A stretch of 64,000 bases of DNA from positions 1,364,001 to 1,428,000 of the forward strand of contig OZ247427.1 in the NCBI GenBank assembly GCA_965232815.1, given 5' to 3'. The position numbers were made by a program, and so were the translations under genes. Every line of letters begins with the position of its first letter. Position 1 is the stretch's first letter. The notes under the pieces were generated by a model, which saw only the letters and a list, made by a program, of their open reading frames with translations, ran no database searches and had not been told where the DNA came from. Shown here piece by piece: positions 8,698-17,860 of the stretch. Origin of the DNA: Bin87 sp026710825 (lineage in GTDB: Bacteria; Chloroflexota; Dehalococcoidia; Lucifugimonadales; UBA3495).

Positions 8698-8734
8698 CAG
8701 CCCGGAATGGGCAGGAAAGGTGTGCTACCGGCCG

Positions 8735-9922
8735 CTACGGCAGCGCACCCACTTCTTGCAGCAATTCTTGCGTGCCCGCCAGGTCGGCCAGGTCCGGCAG
8801 CGTGATCTCGGGTTGGGCGATTTCATCCAGGGGCGTCAGCAGGATTGACGGACGTACGCCATCCACCATGGGGTATTCGAAGGTCTGCCCGGCAAAGTAC
8901 TGTTGGCCCACCGAACTCAGCAGGAACCGTATGAAGGCTTCGGCGTTTTCAGGGTTGTCCGCGGTCTCCAGGATTCCCGCGCCTGATACCAGGACGATTG
9001 AGCCGGGCCCGCCGGCGCGCAGGTGGGCGTTGCGTGCCGGGAAGTCCTCCCCTTCCTCGGCGAGGAAGCGGTACAGGTAATAGTGATTGACCAGTCCGAC
9101 GTCGATCTCGCCCGCCGCCGCTGCCGCCACCTGCGGAGTGTTTTTGGGGTAGTGTGTGACGTCATTGTCGATCATCGCACGCAGCCATGCCTCGGTGCGC
9201 TCCTCGCCCCAACCGACGCGGAGAGCCGTGACCATGGCCTGAAACGAGCCATTCGTCGGAGCCCACCCAACGCGTCCTTTCCACTCCGGTTCGGTGAATC
9301 CCCACAGGTCATTCGGCAGGTCCTGTTCGGTGAGATTGTCGGTTCCGTACACCACCACCCGGGCCCGACCGGTGATGCCCAGCCATCGGCCCTCTTCCGA
9401 ACGGGCCCACTCTGGCGCCAACTCAAGGATGTCGGTGGGCAGTACGGTCATTATTTGGGAAACCGCCGCGAGGCCGCCGGGATCCTGGGCATAAAACACG
9501 TCGGCCGGCGAGTTCTTGCCCTCTTCCAGTATGGTTGCTGCCAGAGCAGCGGTGCCGGCGTACTTCACCCGTACGTCAATGCCCGTCGCCCCTTTGAATT
9601 GCTGGATGATGGGATCAACCAGAGATTCGCTGCGACCCGAGTAAATGATCAGTTTGCCCGGGTCGCCAGCGGGAACGGTGTCGGTCGTTACCCGCGTCAC
9701 TTCAACGGGCACCTCCCGCGTCACTTCCACCTGAACTTCCCGCGTAACTTCCGGCCCCTGCTGCTCCACTACACGCGTGACCTCCACGATGGTGGGGTCG
9801 GTTTGTGCGGCGGGCGCCGCGCCGCCGCACGCCAATGCTGTTGAGGAGAGAACCATCACCGCGATCACTGCCGTCCAGAGTCTGGCGGACGACGGGAACT
9901 GGACTTGTACCTGGCTAATCAT
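8735..9922 (-). CDS. Iron-type ABC transporter substrate-binding lipoprotein
   Basis: This 395-residue extracellular binding protein resembles the FbpA/FutA (ferric ion) group. The signal peptide ends in a lipobox near S-T-A-L-A-C-G. A linker repeats E-V-T-R-E-V and related units (about residues 40-70), common in Chloroflexota lipoproteins. The binding domain starts L-I-I-Y-S-G-R-S and contains D-V-F-Y-A-Q-D and V-N-H-Y-Y-L-Y; the paired Tyr residues fit iron ligands. The ATG at 9922 has GAGGTG at good spacing; an upstream reading exists without a ribosome site. No permease or ATPase is adjacent, so it is an orphan here. Confidence 0.9.
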   Translation of the reverse strand: MISQVQVQFPSSARLWTAVIAVMVLSSTALACGGAAPAAQTDPTIVEVTRVVEQQGPEVTREVQVEVTREVPVEVTRVTTDTVPAGDPGKLIIYSGRSESLVDPIIQQFKGATGIDVRVKYAGTAALAATILEEGKNSPADVFYAQDPGGLAAVSQIMTVLPTDILELAPEWARSEEGRWLGITGRARVVVYGTDNLTEQDLPNDLWGFTEPEWKGRVGWAPTNGSFQAMVTALRVGWGEERTEAWLRAMIDNDVTHYPKNTPQVAAAAAGEIDVGLVNHYYLYRFLAEEGEDFPARNAHLRAGGPGSIVLVSGAGILETADNPENAEAFIRFLLSSVGQQYFAGQTFEYPMVDGVRPSILLTPLDEIAQPEITLPDLADLAGTQELLQEVGALP

Positions 9923-10346
9923 CGTTTCACACCTCGATGTCGCTGCGGGTTGCAGGAAAACGATGCTGTTGCTGTCCGCTGTTGTGCATCGTTGGATAGA
10001 CAACATCAACGAATACGCTGCTATTGGCAACCGATATTAGTGTACACATAAAATTCAGTCAATAGCACCACTGCATTGATGTGAATGGCGAATTATGGAA
10101 CGTTGTCGGTCTATTCATAACCAGGTTACCGGGACGCATACGACAGGGACACGGGATATCGCGCGGGCATCGATCGGCAGCGAGTGGCAAGTCCGACACC
10201 GTTGCAGCAGGGATATTGTGGGTGCCGGGTCGGGCCATAACCGACGCTGACACAATTTCGGCTATAAAATCGGCCGTGACCCTGATAGACTAAACAGTCG
10301 GCGCCATACCCGTCGGATCAAATACGCAGGAGCAGATAAGCGCACC
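9923..10346. other. Divergent intergenic region
   Basis: These 424 bases lie between two divergent genes and must carry both promoters. The part near 9990-10080 is AT-richer than its surroundings. I see no convincing gene, hairpin or operator. Confidence 0.5.
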
Positions 10347-11048
10347 ATGACTACCCCGCGAGATTTGTATGACCTGCAGGTAATCGATCACCGGATTGAT
10401 GGGATCGACATCGAAAGGCAGCGGGTGGAGCAGCGCCTGGCAGCCGGCGTGAATCGGCCCGACCTTACTGACGACGCGGAACGACACTTGTCCCGGGCGG
10501 TGGCCATTGCCGACAACGTACAGGGACGACGTGATGAGACGGAGCGACTGCAGGAACGGCTGACCGGCCTGGAATCGCGGCTGTACAACTCCAACACCTC
10601 GCGACGGGACCTCTCCGCCATCCAGCGGGAAGTGGATTCCACCAGGTATCAAATCGGCCAGCTGGACGAGATGATCCTCGAACAGGAAGAGGAAAAGCGC
10701 TCTCACGAAGAGGCCGCCGAGTCCGCGCGTACCGAAATGCAGGACGCGGCAACCCAATGGGAGGATGCAGCGTCCAAGCTGAACGCCCGTCTCTCTGAGC
10801 TGGTGACGGAACGTGAGGCAGCTGAGGTCGACCGAAAGTCAATGGCTGCCGGTCTGCCTCAGGAAGACCTCCAACGCTACGAGCGGCTCCGCAGGAATAA
10901 AGCCGGCACCGCCATCGCGCTGGTGGATAATGGGCGCGTGTGCATGTCGTGCCGGATGACTTTGACCACGAACGTGATGCGGCAACTCAGGGATAAATCG
11001 AGGCAGGTGCCCTGCAGCGCCTGCGGGCGCATCCTGTACCAACCCTGA
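10347..11048 (+). CDS. Coiled-coil protein with C4-type zinc ribbon
   Basis: This 233-residue protein has a long coiled coil over about residues 1-170, rich in Glu, Arg and Gln. A zinc ribbon at the C terminus has C-M-S-C near residues 199-202 and C-S-A-C near 222-225. It matches the widespread CT398/DUF164-like family, often annotated as a C4-type zinc ribbon protein and proposed to bind nucleic acid or to act in protein traffic. Function is not established. It precedes the UspA gene by about 78 nt on the same strand. Confidence 0.88.
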   Translation: MTTPRDLYDLQVIDHRIDGIDIERQRVEQRLAAGVNRPDLTDDAERHLSRAVAIADNVQGRRDETERLQERLTGLESRLYNSNTSRRDLSAIQREVDSTRYQIGQLDEMILEQEEEKRSHEEAAESARTEMQDAATQWEDAASKLNARLSELVTEREAAEVDRKSMAAGLPQEDLQRYERLRRNKAGTAIALVDNGRVCMSCRMTLTTNVMRQLRDKSRQVPCSACGRILYQP

Positions 11049-11126
11049 CATTGATGTTGTTTTGACGGGCGTTGGCCCGAATGACGGGCGCCGGGTTGCC
11101 CATTGATCCTGGAGAATGAGATAAGC

Positions 11127-12062
11127 ATGTACTCAAAAGTAATCGTGCCGTTGGATGGCTCGGACCTTTCTGAACAATCGTTGCCCTATGCGGAACTGGT
11201 GGCCAAGTCGTTGGGTGTGCCGATCGAGTTGGTGCAGGCTTACGACATCCTGCCGGCAGGGTTGCTGGGCGCCGGGAACCGGCAAGAGGTCGTCAGCACC
11301 CTGGAAGAAGGATCCCGCGCCAGGGCATTGGTCTCGATGGAGTCTCAACGACGGAGGCTGGAAGCCGACGGTTACAACGTGAACCTGGTGGCGCAGCGCG
11401 GCGGCGCCGCCGATGTCATAGTCGCCGTTGCGGGGGTAGATCCCACAGCGTTGGTGGTGATGTCCACCCACGGGAGGAGCGGGATTTCCCGTTGGGTTAT
11501 GGGAAGCGTGACCGACAAGGTGCTGCACACCATCCCGAACCCCATGCTGGTGGTACGGGCCAACGTTCTGGGTCCGGCCGCGCCGGAAGCGTCGCTGAAA
11601 TCGGTGGTGGTGCCATTGGATGGTTCGGCTTTGTCAGAGCTGGCGATCCCCCACGCCATCAGCGTGGCCGGTGCGCTCTCGGCCGGCATTTCGGTGCTGC
11701 GCATCACGCCAACCGCGGGACACTACCGGCAGCAGATCAACATGGTCACGCCCGAGATGGGAACGGTTCCTGATTTCGACATGGCGGAGCCCGACGAACT
11801 GATCGCTGAGGATGCGCAAGAGGCTACCGAGTATCTCGACGACGTTAGAAACCGCATGCGCATAGACCATGCGCACGGGGTGGCAACCGATCACCAGGCC
11901 AACGACAATATCGCGCAGACGATCATCGACCGCGCCAACGAGCAGCCGTCGCTGGTGGTGATGACCACCCACGGCCGGAGCGGCATGGGGCGCGTGGTGC
12001 TGGGCAGCGTGACCGATCGGGTGATACGCCACTCCAACCTGCCGGTGCTGGTGATACGCTAA
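11127..12062 (+). CDS. Tandem universal stress protein
   Basis: Two UspA domains are fused in 311 residues. Each starts with V-(I/V)-V-P-L-D-G-S and ends in the ATP-binding loop S-T-H-G-R-S-G-I-S-R-W-V-M-G-S (first) and T-T-H-G-R-S-G-M-G-R-V-V-L-G-S (second). The intact G-x2-G-x9-G-S pattern implies nucleotide binding. ATG at 11127 begins the first beta strand (MYSKVIVPLDGS); an upstream start would add eight unrelated residues. Such proteins act in the cytoplasm in stress survival. Confidence 0.92.
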   Translation: MYSKVIVPLDGSDLSEQSLPYAELVAKSLGVPIELVQAYDILPAGLLGAGNRQEVVSTLEEGSRARALVSMESQRRRLEADGYNVNLVAQRGGAADVIVAVAGVDPTALVVMSTHGRSGISRWVMGSVTDKVLHTIPNPMLVVRANVLGPAAPEASLKSVVVPLDGSALSELAIPHAISVAGALSAGISVLRITPTAGHYRQQINMVTPEMGTVPDFDMAEPDELIAEDAQEATEYLDDVRNRMRIDHAHGVATDHQANDNIAQTIIDRANEQPSLVVMTTHGRSGMGRVVLGSVTDRVIRHSNLPVLVIR

Positions 12063-12068
12063 ACGCGG

Positions 12069-13742
12069 TTATACCCGGTAGAAACTGCCGCCGCCGGCCC
12101 AGAATACCCGCAAAGCGCGGTTGCCGACCACTGAGTCGAACCGTATCCATTCGGCCGTAGGCTCTCCGGGTGGCCCGATCAGAAAGCGCGGCGACGGGCC
12201 GGCGTCAGCCGGGTGGGGCGTCAGCGGCTCTTCGCCACCGTGGGGCCAGGCCAAATACAAGCGTCCCCGCCGCAGAATAACGCGGAAGCCGGGAAAGTAG
12301 GGAGAGTGGCTCCGGTAGTGTCCCTGGAAAGCCGACCGCTCCGCCGGATGCTCGATTGCATGGGCCAGCGGTTCGTTGCCCTGGCGGACGTACACGTTGG
12401 CCCCGTGGTGGATTTCCACCGTGGGAGCGTCCTCATCGGCGCCCTCAGGGCGGCGAAAACGCAGCGGGTACGGGTCGAAATCGTCGTGCAGAGCGCAGAA
12501 AGTGTTCCCCGCCACGTGCTCCAACGGAATATCCGCCGCGTCCTGCCGGCGCGCCAGCAGGCGGTTTCCGTCAGCAACGATGGATAGCGAGTGTCCGGTC
12601 CTTTCGCCAACGTAGCGCCCAGCGTACCGGTCAGCATTTTCCACCCGCGCCGGGTCGGGCAGTGGTGGAGGTTCGGGTGGAGGCAGATGTCCGGCGATGG
12701 CAGCGGCGAACTGCAGAGCGTAGCGCGCTACCGGATAGGTATTCACGTCCGAACCGTTGCACATCATGACCACGCCCAGGCCGTCCGTCTGGTCCGTCAA
12801 CATGATGGAACGGAACCCGACGGTGCTCCCACCGTGCCCGATGAAGTGATGCCCATCGGCTCGGTGGGAAATGATTCCCATGCAATAGTTGTACTCCGGC
12901 GGAAAGTTGCCGCCCTGCGCCATGGAGATTGCCGGCGTGGTCATCAACTCGTAGGTCGCGGGGGACAGCAGAGGGCGAACATCGCCGCGCCCGCCGTTAA
13001 GCCACAACCGGGCGTAGCGGGCCATGTCGCCGGCGGTTGATACCGGGCTGCCGTCGCCCACCGCGTACTCGATCCACGTGGCGGGGATGAGAGTACCGCC
13101 GCTCCGGTACGGGCGGTCGTCGTGGAGCGGTACATAACCGGTGGCCGAATTGCGGTGGGTTGCATGGGTTATAACCGGGTATGTCGAGGTCATGCCCAAC
13201 GGTTCCAGCACCCGCTGCCGCATCGCGGCGCCGAAGTCCAGTCCGGTGATGTCCTCCAGCATCCAACCCAGGAGTTTGTACCCGGTGTTGGAGTAATGGT
13301 AGCGGGAACCCGGTTCCCACGCGGCCTCGGTGTCCCGCAGGGCGAAGCCCTCGTACCGGGCGGCGGGAGTGAAGTCTGAGCCGGACGGCAGCCCCGCCGT
13401 GTGGCTCAACACATGCCGCAGGGTGATGGGGCCGAACCTTGAGGGGATGGCAAACCAGGGCAGGTGAGCGCTGAAGGGAGCATCGAGGTCCAGCCGGCCC
13501 GATTCAACCAACTGCAGCACCGCCAGCGCGGTCAGCGACTTGCCGATGCTTCCGATCTGGAATCTGGTATCTGCCAGAACCGGCCGGCGCGACCCCAGAT
13601 CTGCATATCCTGCGCCGGTGACGTAGAGGGTGCGTTCGCGATCGGTTAGCCCGATTGCGAGCCCGGCCGCGGGCACGGAGGCCACCCAATGGCGCAGGTA
13701 ATCGGTCAGTGGCGCGAATGCAGCGGAATTTGGAACCCACAC
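12069..13742 (-). CDS. Serine hydrolase of the class C beta-lactamase type
   Basis: The protein of 557 residues has the S-x-x-K motif at Ser65-Ile-Gly-Lys68, Y-S-N at 150-152, and H-G-G-S-T-V-G as the third motif. This is the AmpC/penicillin-binding-protein-like hydrolase fold (DD-peptidase, esterase or amide hydrolase). Residues from about 360 form an extra C-terminal beta domain, common in long members. No signal peptide is visible, so it may be cytoplasmic. The 3' end converges with the UspA gene, only 6 nt away. The substrate is unknown. Confidence 0.9.
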   Translation of the reverse strand: MWVPNSAAFAPLTDYLRHWVASVPAAGLAIGLTDRERTLYVTGAGYADLGSRRPVLADTRFQIGSIGKSLTALAVLQLVESGRLDLDAPFSAHLPWFAIPSRFGPITLRHVLSHTAGLPSGSDFTPAARYEGFALRDTEAAWEPGSRYHYSNTGYKLLGWMLEDITGLDFGAAMRQRVLEPLGMTSTYPVITHATHRNSATGYVPLHDDRPYRSGGTLIPATWIEYAVGDGSPVSTAGDMARYARLWLNGGRGDVRPLLSPATYELMTTPAISMAQGGNFPPEYNYCMGIISHRADGHHFIGHGGSTVGFRSIMLTDQTDGLGVVMMCNGSDVNTYPVARYALQFAAAIAGHLPPPEPPPLPDPARVENADRYAGRYVGERTGHSLSIVADGNRLLARRQDAADIPLEHVAGNTFCALHDDFDPYPLRFRRPEGADEDAPTVEIHHGANVYVRQGNEPLAHAIEHPAERSAFQGHYRSHSPYFPGFRVILRRGRLYLAWPHGGEEPLTPHPADAGPSPRFLIGPPGEPTAEWIRFDSVVGNRALRVFWAGGGSFYRV

Positions 13743-13748
13743 TGAGAC

Positions 13749-14720
13749 TTATACCGCCGGGAGCCCATCGATCTCGATAAATGGTTGCTTGTCGATGATT
13801 AGGGCCCGTTCTTTTTGGCTCAAGAAATCCTTCACGTCGGAACCTTGTTCTAAAAGGAACACTAGCTCTTTCACCGTAGATAACATGACCGGAGCATCCC
13901 GCATAGCCTCTCTGCACATGTCAATTGCCGGTTCCGTGTACCCGCTGTAAGAGATAAACAGCCCGCGACAATTTGTCCTAGTCATGATCCGGTTCACATG
14001 GCGTCCGACGTCCGTGATATCGACAGGGCCTTTCAGCCATTTCATTTCCACCAAATATATGTGGTTATTGAATTCGATTGCTCCGTCTATTTGTTCGTGA
14101 ACAGTACCGTTTGGGCCTTTAGTCACTTCGAAGGATTCTCGGACCGAGATGCCACTAGCCTTGAACAATCGATTCAATACCCGCTCTAGCTGTTTGCCCC
14201 TGGCTTGAGCGTCGTCCATGTTGAACAACCCATAAAGGTCTTGTCGAATGTCTTGTAGCTCCTGTATTTGTTGTTGGAGTTTTTCTGTTTCGTTCCGTTG
14301 AGAATGTCGGTAGAGTCGGGCCTCTTCCTGCCGTTGTCGCTGCATCCTTCTGAAGAAATCATGCTTATCGACGAGAGATCGTACTTGCGCGACTAGCCCT
14401 CTCGCTTTGTGCTGGTCTTGAGGCCAACAGGTAGAAAAATCCTCAAATTCGCAGACGCGCTTTACGATTTCTCTGCGTTCACGCAACGATGCGTCCCCAG
14501 ATTCATTCAAACGCAATAACACGGTTCGCACTATTTCGTACTTGGAAATACTGGCTCTATCAGCCCGCAGCCGACGCTCCATATCGGAGGTCGTTGACCG
14601 GTCAACTCCAGCTCCCCAGAAAAATGTGATCACACTCTTCTTACCTTTGAAAAGGCAAGGAATTGTTTCAACGAGTAATTCGAATAGTTCACTCGGATAA
14701 TGGTGAGTGGCACTCGTCAT
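13749..14720 (-). CDS. Mrr-like restriction endonuclease domain protein
   Basis: This 323-residue protein has an N-terminal helical region, a Gln/Glu-rich coiled coil (about residues 125-160), and a C-terminal PD-(D/E)xK nuclease domain. The catalytic residues fit D212 (QIDGAIEF) and E225-x-K227 (LVEMKW). GGGAG 10 nt before the ATG at 14720 decides the start. Codons are AT-richer than in the flanking genes, suggesting transfer. It begins 6 nt upstream of the serine hydrolase gene. It could cut foreign or modified DNA; no methylase is adjacent. Confidence 0.8.
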   Translation of the reverse strand: MTSATHHYPSELFELLVETIPCLFKGKKSVITFFWGAGVDRSTTSDMERRLRADRASISKYEIVRTVLLRLNESGDASLRERREIVKRVCEFEDFSTCWPQDQHKARGLVAQVRSLVDKHDFFRRMQRQRQEEARLYRHSQRNETEKLQQQIQELQDIRQDLYGLFNMDDAQARGKQLERVLNRLFKASGISVRESFEVTKGPNGTVHEQIDGAIEFNNHIYLVEMKWLKGPVDITDVGRHVNRIMTRTNCRGLFISYSGYTEPAIDMCREAMRDAPVMLSTVKELVFLLEQGSDVKDFLSQKERALIIDKQPFIEIDGLPAV

Positions 14721-14855
14721 TATTTTTGCTCCCACGTTATTGCAGATGGCCACATAATAGAACTGATGGCGACGTTTATGGGTTGCCTAGATTAGTGCTA
14801 TTGTAGTCATGAGGAATCATCGTGTATAGGCACAGGACTGCAAAGCGATTAGGCG

Positions 14856-15527
14856 CTATCCGTAGAACAGGTGGCGGAGTATAAACGAAATAACGGAGCC
14901 AAGTCCCCGATTTGGCGCGAATCGCGCGGTCACATAGATGTGGCCGTTTTCTGCGCCATCAATACCGGCGCCGCCCTGTCCTCGCAGGCGCAGCCTGCTC
15001 CCGTCCGCAACCCCCGCCGGAATGGTCGCGTGCAGGGGCAGGACCTGGCTCAGTCGCTGTTCGCCTCCGCAACGCCAGCAGCGGCCGGCGATGGCGATTT
15101 CCTCGGGCTCCAGACCCGTGCCGCCGCAGCGCGGACAGGTCTCCATGCGCTCCACGACGAATGTCTTGCGCGCCCCCCTGGTCCCGTCCCGGGGGGTGAT
15201 GAGAACGCACACTTCCAGATCCTCGCCGCGCTGAGGGGCGTGTTCCCGGGGACGCGCCGCGCCGCGCCTGGGACCGGTGCGGGAGGTACGTGGCGAGCTG
15301 GCCGGCGTGGCATTGCTGATGGTGCCGTGCAGGTCATACTGCCGGCGTCGATCGGGGTCGGACAGCGTGGCATAGGCATCGTTGATCTGCTGCATCCGGC
15401 CCTCGGCTTCCGTGCCTGAGTTCAGGTCCGGATGGTAAAGGCGGGCCAGGCGCCGGTAGGCGGCGCGTATTTCACCCGGGCTCGCGGTGCGTGGTACGCC
15501 CAGGATGCTGTAGCAGTCCTGTTTCAT
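14856..15527 (-). CDS. Short DnaJ-family protein with half zinc centre
   Basis: This protein has 223 residues. Residues 1-65 form a J domain with Y-S-I-L-G-V, the H-P-D motif (Y-H-P-D-L-N) and R-R-Q-Y-D, which would stimulate an Hsp70. After an Arg/Pro-rich linker there are only two cysteine pairs, C-P-R-C-G-G-T-G and C-W-R-C-G-G, instead of the four of DnaJ, enough for one zinc site. A short substrate-domain remnant follows (I-P-A-G-V-A-D-G-S-R-L-R-L-R-G-Q-G). Full DnaJ is about 370 residues, so this is a reduced co-chaperone. Confidence 0.88.
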   Translation of the reverse strand: MKQDCYSILGVPRTASPGEIRAAYRRLARLYHPDLNSGTEAEGRMQQINDAYATLSDPDRRRQYDLHGTISNATPASSPRTSRTGPRRGAARPREHAPQRGEDLEVCVLITPRDGTRGARKTFVVERMETCPRCGGTGLEPEEIAIAGRCWRCGGEQRLSQVLPLHATIPAGVADGSRLRLRGQGGAGIDGAENGHIYVTARFAPNRGLGSVISFILRHLFYG

Positions 15528-15617
15528 TTGCGCATTGATCTAGGGGTAATGTGCCACGGGGGGGTGTGCGGCGCTTTGCTAACCGTAACTGCGCGTGATA
15601 TGCTGGACTTGTCGGGG

Positions 15618-15694
15618 CGGGGCGTAGCGCAGCCCGGTAGCGCACCTGCATGGGGTGCAGGGGGTCGCCAGTTCGAATCTGGCCGCCCCGACCA
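15618..15694 (+). tRNA. tRNA-Pro (GGG)
   Basis: A full cloverleaf is visible. The acceptor stem CGGGGCG pairs with CGCCCCG. The D arm is GCGC...GCGC. The anticodon stem CCTGC/GCAGG encloses the loop ATGGGGT with anticodon GGG, and the T arm is GCCAG-TTCGAAT-CTGGC. The CCA end is encoded. Confidence 0.96.
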
Positions 15695-15722
15695 TTATCA
15701 AACCTGCAAGGCAATCAGATTG

Positions 15723-15747
15723 GAGCACCCGATTTGGGTGCTCTTTC
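15723..15747 (+). terminator. Rho-independent terminator of tRNA-Pro
   Basis: GAGCACCC and GGGTGCTC form an 8-bp stem with a 5-nt loop, followed by TTTC. It lies 28 nt past the tRNA and just before the end of the convergent SDR gene, so it probably ends the tRNA transcript. Confidence 0.75.
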
Positions 15748-15750
15748 TCG

Positions 15751-16515
15751 TTACATCGCGGTGCGGCCTCCGTCAACGACGACCTCGCTGCCGGTCACGA
15801 ACGATGCCTCGTCGGATGCCAGATACACGACGGCGTAGGCGATATCCTCGGGTTTCCCGATGCGACCCAGGGGCACGCGTTGGCGCTGCTCCTCGTCGCT
15901 GAGGCCGCTGCCCCGACCACGCCGTGATTCCTGCAGCATGGGCGTGTCGATCGGGCCGGGATGCACCGAGTTGCACCGGATGCCCTCGCTGGCGTGCTGG
16001 ATGGCGGTGGACTTGGTGAACAGGCGCACCGCGCCCTTGGTGCTGCTGTAGCCCGCCAGGTTGTAGTCGTTGCCGACCAATCCCGCGGTGGAGGAGATGT
16101 TGACGATGCTGCCGCCGCCGGCCTCTCGCAGCGCCGGCAGGGAAGCCCGGGTTCCCAGAAACACTCCCTTGGCGTTCACGTCGAAGAGTCGGTCCCATTC
16201 CTCAACGGTCATCTCCTCGATGCTGCGCCCGAGGACGATGCCGGCATTGTTGACCAACACGTTGAGCTTGCCGTACTCCGAGACGGCCGCGTCGACGGCT
16301 TTCGCCCAGTCATCCTCGCTGGTCACGTCCAGGTGGATGTAGGTGGCCTGACCGCCCAGTTCCCGAATCTCGGCTTCCACCCGGCGCCCTTCGTCGTCAA
16401 GGATGTCGCCGAACACGACGCACGCCCCCTCCGCCGCGAACATGCGGGCCTCAACCGCGCCCTGACCCCGCGCTCCGCCGCTGATCAATGCAACCTTGCC
16501 GTCCAGCCTGCCCAT
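15751..16515 (-). CDS. SDR family oxidoreductase
   Basis: This classical short-chain dehydrogenase has 254 residues. It shows I-S-G-G-A-R-G-Q-G near residue 11, N-N-A-G-I-V near 90, the catalytic I-S-S-T-A-G and Y-S-S-T-K motifs, and the C-terminal G-S-E-V-V-V-D-G-G typical of 3-oxoacyl-ACP-reductase-like members. AGGAGG sits 7 nt before the ATG. It follows the F420-type oxidoreductase on the same strand after 63 nt. The substrate is unknown. Confidence 0.93.
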   Translation of the reverse strand: MGRLDGKVALISGGARGQGAVEARMFAAEGACVVFGDILDDEGRRVEAEIRELGGQATYIHLDVTSEDDWAKAVDAAVSEYGKLNVLVNNAGIVLGRSIEEMTVEEWDRLFDVNAKGVFLGTRASLPALREAGGGSIVNISSTAGLVGNDYNLAGYSSTKGAVRLFTKSTAIQHASEGIRCNSVHPGPIDTPMLQESRRGRGSGLSDEEQRQRVPLGRIGKPEDIAYAVVYLASDEASFVTGSEVVVDGGRTAM

Positions 16516-16578
16516 GTTCTCGCCTCCTGTGCGATTCGCTGTCCTGCGCTCCCGGAAAGTGCCTTATCCGGAAGTGCC

Positions 16579-17487
16579 CTATCCGGTGATGACTTCCCGG
16601 AATTCCCGTATCGCGTTGATGTGCGCATCGGGCGTGTCCAGGCCCGCCGACATGGTGTTGATGGAGAAGTGGGATGCGCCCATGCCACGCCAGGCTTCGC
16701 CCTGAGCCTGCCAGAACTCCGGATCGCCGTCGGTGTAGTTGACACGCGGTTCCATCCCGATGGCGTCGGGGTCGCGCCCGACGGATTCGGCGGCCTGCCG
16801 CACCTTGGCGATGGCGGTCGCGGCCTCGGGATTGTCGGCCTGGAACTGGGGGAACCAGCCGTCGGCGACGCGCCCCACGCGACTCAACACCCGGTCGGTT
16901 GGAATCGGCCCTCGCGCTCGGCTGCCGGCGCCCATCCACAGGGGTATGGGCCGCTGCACGGGCAGCGGGTTGATGCCGGCGTTGGTGATGTTGTGGTAGC
17001 GGCCGTGAAAGTCCACGACTTCCTCGGTCCAGAGGCGACGCAGCAGTTCCATCTGCTCCTCGGCGCGGCGGCCTCTCGTCGTGAAGTCCTCGCCCAGCGC
17101 CTCATACTCCACCGGGTTCCACCCGATGCCGACGCCCAGGCGGAGCCGGCCGTTGCTGAGCACGTCCACCTCAGCGGCCTGCTTGGCGACCAGCGCGGTC
17201 TGTCGCTGTCCCAGGATGACGATGGCCGAGACCAGTTCCACCGTGGTGGTCAGCGCGGCCATGTAGCCGAACGCCACGAAGATCTCGTGGAACATGCTCT
17301 CCTTGGTGTAGCTGCCGGTCCAGGGCTGGTGGTAATCCGTATCGGCGCCCAGGACGTGGTCGTACGCGATGATGTGCGCAAAGCCCAACGCCTCGGCGGC
17401 CTGCACGTAATCGCGGACGGCGATGGGGTCGGAACCGATCTCGGTCTGGGGGAAAACCACGCCGATCTGCATGGATTGGTTGGGCAT
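16579..17487 (-). CDS. LLM class F420-dependent oxidoreductase
   Basis: This 302-residue protein has the luciferase-like TIM barrel. It starts MQIGVVFPQTEIG after a short leader and contains Y-D-H-V-L-G, L-V-A-K-Q-A-A-E-V-D-V-L-S-N-G-R and G-V-G-I-G-W, typical of the TIGR03619 group that uses coenzyme F420. AAGGAG before ATG 17487 supports this start; a longer upstream reading adds 78 unrelated residues. It lies upstream of an SDR gene on the same strand. It would oxidise or reduce an unknown organic substrate in the cytoplasm. Confidence 0.88.
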   Translation of the reverse strand: MPNQSMQIGVVFPQTEIGSDPIAVRDYVQAAEALGFAHIIAYDHVLGADTDYHQPWTGSYTKESMFHEIFVAFGYMAALTTTVELVSAIVILGQRQTALVAKQAAEVDVLSNGRLRLGVGIGWNPVEYEALGEDFTTRGRRAEEQMELLRRLWTEEVVDFHGRYHNITNAGINPLPVQRPIPLWMGAGSRARGPIPTDRVLSRVGRVADGWFPQFQADNPEAATAIAKVRQAAESVGRDPDAIGMEPRVNYTDGDPEFWQAQGEAWRGMGASHFSINTMSAGLDTPDAHINAIREFREVITG

Positions 17488-17860
17488 GGCTGCTCTCCTT
17501 GAGGTGTGTGGTTCGACAGGCTCCCGCCAGGGGCGGACGTTCCGCACCATGAGCGTCGTATGGCGAATGGTAGGTCGGGCGGACGGTGGGATTTTACCCG
17601 TAGGCGCAAGCAAGGGCAAATCGGCGAAACGATCAAACGTACTTAAATGGCGGGTTGTGGTTGATACAATAACGGCATAACGACTGACGCCGAACGATCT
17701 ATCCCTGGCAATGACGCCCAATCCCGCGCCACCCGCCCCCTCCTACACACTTGGCAATCCAACAGCAAAACGGCGCGGGCGATTGAGGAAACGGTCGCGC
17801 GGCAGATGGGGTGGGTAGAATAGACGAGCTATGCGGCGACTGGCCGATAAGGAAACCACC
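17488..17860. other. Divergent intergenic region
   Basis: These 373 bases separate divergent genes. A partial copy of the dispersed motif TGGTTCGACAGGCTC lies near 17510. TTGATACAAT near 17659 could be a -10 element, but no matching -35 is clear. No gene is seen. Confidence 0.4.

Noticed and set aside
17600..17680. A sigma-70 promoter around TTGATACAAT
   Set aside because: A -10-like hexamer exists, but no -35 at 16-18 nt was convincing.
17488..17721. N-terminal extension of the F420-type oxidoreductase
   Set aside because: The extra 78 residues have no similarity, while AAGGAG sits before the internal ATG at 17487.
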